From JANXXV01 sp038230275 (GTDB taxonomy: Bacteria; Acidobacteriota; Terriglobia; Bryobacterales; Bryobacteraceae), in NCBI GenBank assembly GCA_038230275.1, contig JBBRNO010000014.1:22275-86274 (forward strand): DNA of 64,000 nucleotides, given 5' to 3'. The position numbers and the translations under genes are program-made. Shown piece after piece: positions 50,976 to 58,059 of the stretch. Every line of letters starts with the position of its first letter. Position 1 is the stretch's first letter. Under the pieces are notes generated by a model. It saw only the letters and a list, made by a program, of their open reading frames with translations. It was not told the DNA's origin and did no database searches.

Positions 50976-51761
50976 TTAGCGAATTTCAGACTGCGGCAAC
51001 GGCTGAACGATCGAATTGGTGATATTGGAAACGATTTCCGGATCGGTCAAGCCGGGCTGCGCTCTCATTTTCTGCCATTCGGGATCACCGCCGAACGCCT
51101 TCCACGACTTCTCCCGCGCAGCCAAGTCATCGAACGCCAGCATATAGGTAAGGTTTGGCATCTTCCGCCCCACAATGGTTTCACCAAAGAATACCGGCAG
51201 CATGTTGAGCCGGCGAAATATCGCGATCTCACCCTCGTTGAACATTCCGATCTTGCGTTTCAAAGTAGCAACGTTATGCGATTCGTAGGTGCGCAATTCG
51301 AATACTCGCGGCGCCCGCTTTTCGTCGCGAGGCGGAACCATCACGTCCGGCACGCTGTCAAATCCGCGCAATAATGTGGTCTCCATTCGCACGTAACCTG
51401 ACCCCCTGGCGCGATAGCCGTCCCGTTCCTTTTCGAACTGCTTATCCTGGTTCAGTTTTTCGTGCGCCTCGTCCCAGGCGGCGAGGTTAGGAAAGCTCGA
51501 AACCACCAAGACATACGGGCTGTCGGGAGAAATAACACTGCTGAACATTCCAACCGGCCCGGAACCCGCGCGGCGCAGCGCCGGCAGATAAGACTTGCCC
51601 AAGTGTTCGATGGTGCGCGATCCCATGCCGTCGACCGTGTTGCGCAACTGGAATTGTCGCAACTCGATAATCGCCTTCTTCGATTCCGCCGCATTGAGAG
51701 GCAACGCCATCGCCAGAGATCCTCCCGTAATCGCCGCTTTCAGGAATGTTCTTCGATCCAT
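50976..51761 (-). CDS. NIPSNAP-family exported protein
   Basis: 261 residues with a Tat signal at the start (DRRTFLKAAITGGSLAMALPL). Two ferredoxin-like alpha+beta modules follow: IIELRQFQLRNTVDGMGSRT with LVVSSFPNLAAWDEAHEKL, and VFELRTYESHNVATLKRKIG with LTYMLAFDDLAAREKSWKAF. These are typical of NIPSNAP proteins. Such exported members are common in acidobacteria, and their role is not known. It follows uppS by 24 bases on the same strand and may be co-transcribed with it. Confidence 0.9.
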   Translation of the reverse strand: MDRRTFLKAAITGGSLAMALPLNAAESKKAIIELRQFQLRNTVDGMGSRTIEHLGKSYLPALRRAGSGPVGMFSSVISPDSPYVLVVSSFPNLAAWDEAHEKLNQDKQFEKERDGYRARGSGYVRMETTLLRGFDSVPDVMVPPRDEKRAPRVFELRTYESHNVATLKRKIGMFNEGEIAIFRRLNMLPVFFGETIVGRKMPNLTYMLAFDDLAAREKSWKAFGGDPEWQKMRAQPGLTDPEIVSNITNSIVQPLPQSEIR

Positions 51762-51785
51762 ACGTTCTGACTGTATCGGGTCTGC

Positions 51786-52502
51786 TCATCGTGCTGCAAG
51801 TGTAATCGCCGGAATGGCCGCAGGAATTGCGCCAAAGCGCCGCTGCCGCGAACGGAACCATCTCACCGCGTCTTCCAGATCGCCGGCGCAAAACTCGGGC
51901 CACCGGCGCTCGATGAACAACATCTCGGCATAGGCGCATTCCCACAGCAGAAAATCGCTAAGCCGTTGCTCGCCGCTGGTCCGGATCAGCAGGTCCACAT
52001 CCGGCCCCACCCCGGCACTCAATGCCTCGCGGGACCAATCCCCCGCGGCCCCACAGGCCTGTGCCGCGCGCACCATCTCATCGCGAGACGAATAATCCAC
52101 CGCCAGCCGCAGATGCAGCTTGCCACAATTCCTGGTAACCGTCTCCGCCGCCGCAATGGCTGTCAGGACGCCCGCAGGCAACCGGTCCCGCCGGCCGATT
52201 ACACTCAACCTGACTCCGTTTACCGCGCACCGCTCCACTTCCCTTTCAAGATAGATTCGAAACAGCCGCATGATGGCGCTTACTTCCTCGGCGGGGCGAC
52301 GCCAGTTGTCAGAGGAAAATGCGTATAGAGTCAGCACGTCGATTTCACAACGGGGCGCTGCCTCAACCGCCCGGCGAACGGCGTCCGCACCTTTTCGATG
52401 TCCGGCAATCCGCGGCAAACCGCGCTCCGCAGCCCAGCGGCCGTTCCCATCCATGATAATTGCTACGTGAAAAGCACTTGGTTTCATAAAGTGTCGGCAC
52501 AA
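51786..52502 (-). CDS. uppS: Undecaprenyl diphosphate synthase (cis-prenyltransferase)
   Basis: It elongates farnesyl diphosphate with isopentenyl diphosphate to the C55 carrier lipid for peptidoglycan and other envelope glycans. 238 residues, about family size. Motifs: IIMDGNGRWA with the catalytic Asp, GHRKGADAVRRAVE, LTLYAFSSDNWRRPAEEV, the basic VDLLIRTSGEQRLSDFLLWECAYAE and FIERRWPEF. In-frame ATGs at 52502 and 52487 are both possible; neither has a clear ribosome site. It starts 5 bases after the winged-helix gene, so it may be read from that upstream promoter. Confidence 0.93.
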   Translation of the reverse strand: MCRHFMKPSAFHVAIIMDGNGRWAAERGLPRIAGHRKGADAVRRAVEAAPRCEIDVLTLYAFSSDNWRRPAEEVSAIMRLFRIYLEREVERCAVNGVRLSVIGRRDRLPAGVLTAIAAAETVTRNCGKLHLRLAVDYSSRDEMVRAAQACGAAGDWSREALSAGVGPDVDLLIRTSGEQRLSDFLLWECAYAEMLFIERRWPEFCAGDLEDAVRWFRSRQRRFGAIPAAIPAITLAAR

Positions 52503-52507
52503 AAAAA

Positions 52508-52870
52508 TTACTTCTCGCGCATTGCGTGGATCAGCGCTTCCATGTGATTCAGATATTTCTCGAATGCCCGCCGTCCCGCTGCCGTAAGCTTGTATTCGGT
52601 CCGCGGAACTCGTCCCTCGAAAGATTTTGTCGACGTGATGTACTCCGCCTCTTCCAGCTTTCTGGCGTGGACGCTCACGTTCCCGTCGGAGGTATTCAGC
52701 AGTTTCTTCAAATCGCTAAATGTCATCGATGGGTTGGCCGCCAGTGCGCTAACGATCGCCAGCCGTACCCGTTCGTGAATCAGCCGGTCTACCTGTGCCG
52801 GACGGTTGGGTGCCGCAACTGCTTCCGCCTTGTCTGTCGCGGGCTTAGATGCAGCGGATTGTTTAGCCAC
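52508..52870 (-). CDS. Winged-helix transcriptional regulator
   Basis: 120 residues from GTG 52870, which stands just behind AAGGAGGT. A TTG at 52885 would put that ribosome site inside the coding region. After a low-complexity N-terminal tail (KPATDKAEAVAAPNRPAQVD) comes a winged helix: VRLAIVSALAANPSMTFSDL, NTSDGNVSVHARKLEEAEYI and GRVPRTEYKLTAAGRRAFEKYLNHME. This is the MarR/ArsR-like group without a cysteine sensor. It overlaps the membrane-protein gene before it by 8 bases. This regulator/membrane-protein pairing is frequent in acidobacteria. Its ligand is not known. Confidence 0.85.
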   Translation of the reverse strand: MAKQSAASKPATDKAEAVAAPNRPAQVDRLIHERVRLAIVSALAANPSMTFSDLKKLLNTSDGNVSVHARKLEEAEYITSTKSFEGRVPRTEYKLTAAGRRAFEKYLNHMEALIHAMREK

Positions 52871-53474
52871 CGTACCTCCTTGCAATCACCATTCCGAAGA
52901 AGACGTGCAGCCCGCCAAAGCCGGCTGCCAGGAACGCATCGTTCCAGATGGGCGGGCAAAAGAATGCGCATCCACCCAGTACGACGAACGCCAGCCCCAT
53001 CACGGGAACGATCCGTATCGAAAATGCGCCACCAGTTACGATTCCAGTTCCGTAAAGGCACAACCACATCCCTGGAACCAATGCCGGAACGCCCGCCCGG
53101 TAAAGCACCAGAGTCACCAACGCGCCCATCAGCAACGGCGGCGCGAAACTGAGTACAAACTTACGGCCCGGCGGCGAAAACAACGACGTGTGCGCCTTGC
53201 GCGCCTTCCGTTCCATGGCGAAGCCGCCGATGGCGCACGCGATTACCGCCTCCAGCAGCCACGTAACCAGCCAGCCGCCCGGCCCTTGACGATGTCCGAT
53301 CACGGCCGCCAGAATCGCGGATACTCCCATCGCCACGCCGCCCCAGCCCGGGACGCCGGTAAATGGCCCAACCCGCTCCATCGTGTCGCGAATGAAGCGC
53401 AGATTGTCCATTGCATGGGTATGCAAGGAAACCGGCTCGGCCGGCCGGGCGCGAATCTCATGCACCGATGCCAT
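52863..53474 (-). CDS. Multi-pass membrane protein paired with a winged-helix regulator
   Basis: 203 residues with about six hydrophobic segments (AMGVSAILAAVIGH, WLVTWLLEAVIACAIGGF, FVLSFAPPLLMGALVTLVLY, GMWLCLYGTGIVTGGAF, VMGLAFVVLGGCAFFC, GFGGLHVFFGMVIA). No known transporter or enzyme motif is seen. Before the first helix there is a charged region (DNLRFIRDTMERVGPFTGVPGW). Its end overlaps the regulator gene by 8 bases, so the two are coupled and likely work together, perhaps as a membrane sensor or self-regulated unit. The call rests on context and hydropathy. Confidence 0.7.
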   Translation of the reverse strand: MASVHEIRARPAEPVSLHTHAMDNLRFIRDTMERVGPFTGVPGWGGVAMGVSAILAAVIGHRQGPGGWLVTWLLEAVIACAIGGFAMERKARKAHTSLFSPPGRKFVLSFAPPLLMGALVTLVLYRAGVPALVPGMWLCLYGTGIVTGGAFSIRIVPVMGLAFVVLGGCAFFCPPIWNDAFLAAGFGGLHVFFGMVIARRYGG

Positions 53475-53531
53475 GAAAGAAGAATACTCCTAATCGAAGA
53501 GAGTAGCAAGTACTTTGTTTTGCAGAGTGAT

Positions 53532-54347
53532 CTAGTTGAGATCCCGGTAGTTTACAACGGCCACGCCCAGTTCACCCAGTGCCAGACGCACGGCGGGGTC
53601 GGTTAAGGCGAGCAATTCCCGCTCCCTGCTTTCTTTCAACCGCGTGTGGGACGAGGCCAATTCCGCGGTACAGAATCCGGGATGACACATGAATTCGGTG
53701 CTCCCTTCCGGTAGTTCGCGAAAGAGCGATTCCAATTCCTTGGCGCGAAACCGTCCGGTGATTTGGAAGCCGGCGAAATGATCGGTGGTCCGGCAGCCAT
53801 GGCGTTCCAGAACGCGATGGAAGCGGCGGCGCACTAGCTGCAACGATTGGCTGGTCATCCGCTTCAGTGCTGGAATTCCCCGCGAAGAAATGCTCATGGG
53901 AAAATCGAAGGGCCGTCGAACCCAACGGATCGAAAATTCTTCAGAGAGCCGTGCCACCGCATCCAGAACCTGTGGCAGTAGATGGGTATGTTTGTGTGTG
54001 TCCAAGTGCGTTGGCACGATACCGGCTGCGAGAATCTTCTGAATCTGGACACGGAACTCGTCGTACGGTTGAAGTCTGCGAAGCAGCACCGCTTGCGCCA
54101 TTTCTCGAACCGAAGCCGGAAACCGGCGGTCCCGATCCAGTAGAGATTGGCCCCCGATCAGCACCAGATGACAGCCAACGTCGAGCGACGGGTTCTCCCG
54201 GCTCAACTCGACGGCATCGTCGAAGGCGTCTCCGTTTGCCATCAAAGTAGTTGCCGTCAGAATGCCGCTGGTATGGGCTTTCACGATTCCCCGATTCACA
54301 TCGCGAGTGAAACCGAAATCGTCGGCGTTGACTACCAGTTGCTTCAA
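53532..54347 (-). CDS. YdjC/ChbG/HpnK-family carbohydrate deacetylase
   Basis: 271 residues. The polysaccharide-deacetylase-like barrel has its metal-binding motifs: VVNADDFGFTRDVNRGI at the N-terminus (Asp), DVGCHLVLI (His) and THLDTHKHTHLLPQVL (His). The end has TEFMCHPGF. Family members remove N-acetyl groups from sugars such as chitobiose phosphate (ChbG) or act in hopanoid synthesis (HpnK). Here the gene is coupled by an ATGA overlap to mlaD, with no chitobiose operon near. A lipid-linked sugar or glycolipid substrate is therefore an attractive idea but only inferred. Confidence 0.88.
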   Translation of the reverse strand: MKQLVVNADDFGFTRDVNRGIVKAHTSGILTATTLMANGDAFDDAVELSRENPSLDVGCHLVLIGGQSLLDRDRRFPASVREMAQAVLLRRLQPYDEFRVQIQKILAAGIVPTHLDTHKHTHLLPQVLDAVARLSEEFSIRWVRRPFDFPMSISSRGIPALKRMTSQSLQLVRRRFHRVLERHGCRTTDHFAGFQITGRFRAKELESLFRELPEGSTEFMCHPGFCTAELASSHTRLKESRERELLALTDPAVRLALGELGVAVVNYRDLN

Positions 54348-55417
54348 AAGAGGCCTAGTTTGATGTGCAGGAACTTCTTCGGGTTAGCCCGGAAGTCCTT
54401 CAAAAGACCATTCAACTCCCGGGTTGCTCCGTTCACTGAATCGTAGAGTTGGGGATTCACCAGCAGTTGCCCGATGGTGCCCTGCCCGGCGTTGATTTTG
54501 TCGAGCATCAAGTCCACCTTGCCGATGGAAGCCTTTATCTGATCGTTCAGCTCCTCGCTCTTCAGCAGTTTTCCAGCAGTGCCTTTGCCGGCATTCAGAT
54601 CCGCCAACAGCTTGTTGAGTTCGGCGACGGATTTTCGCGTATCGGCATAGAGCGCATCGTCCTTTAACAGTTTTCCGGCCGTGCCTTTGCCTTGCTGCAA
54701 TTCGTCCAGCAGGACATCGACCTTGGCCAGCGAACCTCGCACGTCGGTGTAAAGCTTATCGTCGTAAATCAGCTTGCCGATGGTTCCTTTGTCGGTGGTC
54801 AGTGCGGTCGTGATTTTTTGTCCCTCCGTGACAATTGCCAGAATTTTGTTGTACAGCGTTTCATCCACCAGCAATTTGCCGATGCTGCCCTGGCCCACTT
54901 CCACCAGGCCAACGATGGTGTCCACGCGTTTGACAATGCCTTGCAGCGAGGTCAAAAGTGAATAGCTTTGTTGCACCACTTCGTCGAACTCACGCGTGTC
55001 CAGGCTCTTGATTTCGGCGCCGGGTTGTACCGATGTGGTAGCCTGCCCCTTCTTGATGTTGATGTACTTGGTGCCGAGCACGTTTTCGGCGCTGATTGCC
55101 GCTACGGAATCCACGGGAATGAGCGGAAGCATGGTCTTGTCAATTTCGAGCGTGATTCTGATGATCCGCAGTGGCTGCCTTTCTCCGGACAAGGCCACGT
55201 TTTTCACCTTACCGGCAAGGATGCCGTTCAAACGAACGGGCGCGCCCTTGGCCAGCGCCGCTGAATCGTCCATGTACGTATAGATGAGCTCCTCTTTCGC
55301 AAAGAGCTTCGTCTCTCCGGTGAGGAGAAAAATCATCACGGCGAGAATGGCCATGGCTATCATCGCCATGATGCCTACCCGCAACTGCGCCCAGCCTACT
55401 TTTTGTGCCGTTGGCAT
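54344..55417 (-). CDS. mlaD: MlaD/MCE-family lipid-binding protein
   Basis: 357 residues. One N-terminal transmembrane helix (VGIMAMIAMAILAVMIFLL) anchors the MCE domain (about 40-125: YTYMDDSAALAKGAPVRLNGI, AGKVKNVALSG, NVLGTKYINIKKG). From about residue 165 to 330 the chain is a helical region with five repeats of the pattern GxGTxGKLLxDxxLY (GQGSIGKLLVDETLY, DKGTIGKLIYDDKLY, GKGTAGKLLKDDALY, GKGTAGKLLKSEEL, GQGTIGQLLVNPQLY). Longer MCE proteins form a periplasmic tube for phospholipids. It lies between mlaF (10 bases upstream) and the deacetylase gene (4-base overlap). Confidence 0.92.
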   Translation of the reverse strand: MPTAQKVGWAQLRVGIMAMIAMAILAVMIFLLTGETKLFAKEELIYTYMDDSAALAKGAPVRLNGILAGKVKNVALSGERQPLRIIRITLEIDKTMLPLIPVDSVAAISAENVLGTKYINIKKGQATTSVQPGAEIKSLDTREFDEVVQQSYSLLTSLQGIVKRVDTIVGLVEVGQGSIGKLLVDETLYNKILAIVTEGQKITTALTTDKGTIGKLIYDDKLYTDVRGSLAKVDVLLDELQQGKGTAGKLLKDDALYADTRKSVAELNKLLADLNAGKGTAGKLLKSEELNDQIKASIGKVDLMLDKINAGQGTIGQLLVNPQLYDSVNGATRELNGLLKDFRANPKKFLHIKLGLF

Positions 55418-55427
55418 AGACTCCGTC

Positions 55428-56270
55428 TCACGGTTTTACCGCCTTGAATTTAGAAACATATGGATCGGTAGAGCGGTCCAGTTCATCCTGCGTACCTTCA
55501 AAAACCAACCGTCCTTCCCCGAAAACCATAAATGTGGTGCGCGAGCAAACTCCATCCCCATTCTTCTCGCTGCGTTCCAGACGGCCACTCTCGGGATTGT
55601 AGCGAAAGTTCGCCAGCAACTGCCCGTCCTGGTATCGATGGGTCACGATGGCCGAGGTCGTATTCTTCGTATCGCGAGCTTTCACAATAAGCGCAATGAT
55701 CATGTTCGCCGTGATCGGATCCAGTCCAGCGGTCGGCGAATCGTAAAGCATTAAGGGCGGTTCGTTTACCATTGCCCGTGCTATGCCGGCGCGCCGCCGC
55801 ATACCTCCGGAGAGTTCGCTGGGAAACTTGGCCAGCGTTTGTTCCAATTCCACGAATCGCAGCGCTTCCCGAACCCGAGTGGAAATCTGGTCTTCCGGAA
55901 GTCCCGCCTTGCCATTCGGCGATGCGATGGAATTCTCCAAGGGGTATGCGACGTTGTCTTCTATAGTCATGGAATCGAACAAACCACCCTCCTGGAACAA
56001 AACTCCCATCTTGCTGCGAATTGGGAACAAGTCTTTTTCCTTCAGATTCGTCGTGTCCTCGCCAAAAACAAAGACTTTACCCGAATTGGGCTTCAGCAAT
56101 CCAAGCGCAATTTTCAGCATCACCGACTTCCCGCTGCCGGCCGCGCCATAGATAATCCTGGTGTTGCCCGTCTTCAATTCGAAAGAGACATCGTTCAGGG
56201 CCACGGTATCTCCAAACGAAACGGATACGTGCTCGAATCGAAGAACGGATTGCGGTGTGGAGTCGGCCAT
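55428..56270 (-). CDS. mlaF: MlaF-type ABC transporter ATP-binding protein
   Basis: 280 residues from ATG 56270; the longer frame to 56477 overlaps mlaE and is not used. Walker A is GAAGSGKS (42-49), the Q-loop lies in LFQEGGLFDSMTI, the signature is LSGGMRRRAGIARAM and Walker B LMLYDSPTAGLDP. The residue after the Walker B Asp is S178 where most ABC ATPases have the catalytic Glu (DEPT). The C-terminal H-loop is IVTHRYQDG. With MlaE and MlaD it forms a phospholipid transporter between inner and outer membrane. It starts 5 bases after the mlaE stop. Confidence 0.93.
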   Translation of the reverse strand: MADSTPQSVLRFEHVSVSFGDTVALNDVSFELKTGNTRIIYGAAGSGKSVMLKIALGLLKPNSGKVFVFGEDTTNLKEKDLFPIRSKMGVLFQEGGLFDSMTIEDNVAYPLENSIASPNGKAGLPEDQISTRVREALRFVELEQTLAKFPSELSGGMRRRAGIARAMVNEPPLMLYDSPTAGLDPITANMIIALIVKARDTKNTTSAIVTHRYQDGQLLANFRYNPESGRLERSEKNGDGVCSRTTFMVFGEGRLVFEGTQDELDRSTDPYVSKFKAVKP

Positions 56271-56275
56271 TGCAT

Positions 56276-57055
56276 CTATTGTTGATTGACGAAAATCTGC
56301 GTGATAAAAAACGTGATGACAAAAATCCACACGGAAGCGACAACCACTGCTTTGGTGGTGGCCAAGCCGACTCCCTGCGTCCCGCCCGAAGTGCGCAACC
56401 CGTAAAAACAACCCACCAGCGCAATCACCATTCCGAACACGAATGGTTTCAGCAACCCTTGCGCCAAATCGTTCCATACCAGGGCCCGATACGCGCTATT
56501 CCAATATTGGCTTGCCGTGGTATTCAGCATGATGCTCGCGACCAGAAAGCCACCAACCAGACCTATCAGATCCGAGATGATCGTCAACAGAGGCAACATG
56601 ATCGCAGTTGCCAGAAGCCGCGGTGTCACAAGCTTTTGAATAGGATCGGTTCCCAGGGCGCGCATCGCGTCGATTTGTTCGGTGACCTTCATGGAACCAA
56701 GTTCGCTGGCCATCCCGGATCCGCTTCGGCCCGCTACCAGCAGGGCACTTAGAACAGGGCCAAGTTCACGCACCAGAGTGATAGCCACAATTTGTCCGAC
56801 CTGGCCTGTGGCGCCGTAGGTCGCCAGCGCCCGCGACATCTGCAGCGCCATGACCGCACCGCTGAATCCGCCGGTCAGAATGACGATCGGTAGACTGCCA
56901 ACACCAATGACGTCCATCTGCAACAGAATGTCATCTGTATAATGAGGGCTGCGGAAGATATTCCGGAGTGCCCGGCCGGTAAGAATGAAGAAGTCTTGCA
57001 GTGCAAGAATGGGCCGTTTAAAGAAGTCGAGCAATCGGCAGCTGCCTCGTATCAA
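56276..57055 (-). CDS. mlaE: MlaE-type ABC transporter permease
   Basis: 259 residues with five or six membrane helices. Family segments: VIGVGSLPIVILTGGFSGAVM, TLVRELGPVLSALLVAGRSGSGMASELGSM, VTEQIDAMRALGTDPIQKLVTPRLLA and LVWNDLAQGLLKPFVFGMVIALVGCFYGL. This is the membrane core of the Mla/MCE lipid transporter. It is the first gene of mlaE-mlaF-mlaD-deacetylase. The 41-base gap to the divergent peptidase gene must hold both promoters. Confidence 0.95.
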   Translation of the reverse strand: MIRGSCRLLDFFKRPILALQDFFILTGRALRNIFRSPHYTDDILLQMDVIGVGSLPIVILTGGFSGAVMALQMSRALATYGATGQVGQIVAITLVRELGPVLSALLVAGRSGSGMASELGSMKVTEQIDAMRALGTDPIQKLVTPRLLATAIMLPLLTIISDLIGLVGGFLVASIMLNTTASQYWNSAYRALVWNDLAQGLLKPFVFGMVIALVGCFYGLRTSGGTQGVGLATTKAVVVASVWIFVITFFITQIFVNQQ

Positions 57056-57096
57056 ATGCTAACATACCATCGGGATTTTTCTAGCAAATCGGCACA

Positions 57097-58059
57097 ATGA
57101 AAGGTCTTACTGACATTCCGGGAATCCGCGTGGGCCATGCCTCCGACTATGAGGCGCTCACGGGATGCACAGCAATTCTGTGCGAGGGTGGCGCCGTGGC
57201 AGGTGGAGACATCCGGGGATTCGCCACCGGAACTGAGGAGTTCGGCGTCTTGAGTCCGCTCCATCTCACCACGCACGTACATGGGGTGGTGTTCTCCGGC
57301 GGTAGCGCATTCGGTCTGGAGGCGGTTTCGGGCGTGCGCAAATTCCTGGAGCACAAGGGCGTAGGGTTCGACACGGGACATGCGCGCGTGCCGATTGTTC
57401 CAGGAGCGATCTTGTACGATCTCGGGCTTGGAAAGTCCCATGTGCGGCCCACTCGCGAGATGGGCGAAGCCGCAGCTGCCGCCGCGACCGATGGCCCGGT
57501 AAAAGAGGGTAGCGTGGGAGCCGGAACGGGAGCGAGCGTGGGAAAGGTGTTTGGCATGGCCCAGGCCATGAAAGGCGGCGTAGGATCGTACACGGTCTCG
57601 TTGGGTGGACCTGCTTCGCGAGTACTGGTCTCGGCGCTGGCCGTTGTCAATGCCGTGGGCGACGTGATCGACTACCGAAACGGCAAGATTCTGGCCGGAA
57701 CCCGGAAGTCGCGCGACTCGCAGGAGTTCGCGAACAGCGCGGATGCCATCAAGCTGGGTGCGCGGGCGGGCTTCAAGAACGGTAATACGACGTTGGTGGT
57801 CGTGGCGACAACAGTAGGGCTGACGAAGGTGCAGGCAACAAGACTGGCTCAACTTAGCCAACACGGTGTGGTGCGGACCATTTCGCCTGTGAATACGTTG
57901 AGCGACGGCGACATAGTGATTGCGCTATCGGCTGGTGCAGAGCAGGCCGACTTCAACGCGCTGGGAATTGCCGCGGCCGAAGCAGTTGCCGAAGCGATCC
58001 TGCGCGCCGTGAGGAACGCAGGATCGCTTGGTGGACTGCCCGGACTCAAAGTGGACTAA
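57097..58059 (+). CDS. P1-family (S58, DmpA-like) peptidase
   Basis: 320 residues. The N-terminal signature LTDIPGIRVGHASD is typical of this family. HVHGVVFSGGSAFGLEA and VPGAILYDL follow. EGSVGAGTGASVGKV is the region where DmpA-like enzymes cleave themselves to expose the nucleophile Ser/Thr. The end has AQLSQHGVVRTISPVNTLSDGD. There is no signal peptide, so it is cytoplasmic. The family trims N-terminal D-amino acids, beta-amino acids or similar peptides. It is divergent from the mla operon and its stop overlaps the convergent TonB receptor by 4 bases. Confidence 0.9.
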   Translation: MKGLTDIPGIRVGHASDYEALTGCTAILCEGGAVAGGDIRGFATGTEEFGVLSPLHLTTHVHGVVFSGGSAFGLEAVSGVRKFLEHKGVGFDTGHARVPIVPGAILYDLGLGKSHVRPTREMGEAAAAAATDGPVKEGSVGAGTGASVGKVFGMAQAMKGGVGSYTVSLGGPASRVLVSALAVVNAVGDVIDYRNGKILAGTRKSRDSQEFANSADAIKLGARAGFKNGNTTLVVVATTVGLTKVQATRLAQLSQHGVVRTISPVNTLSDGDIVIALSAGAEQADFNALGIAAAEAVAEAILRAVRNAGSLGGLPGLKVD

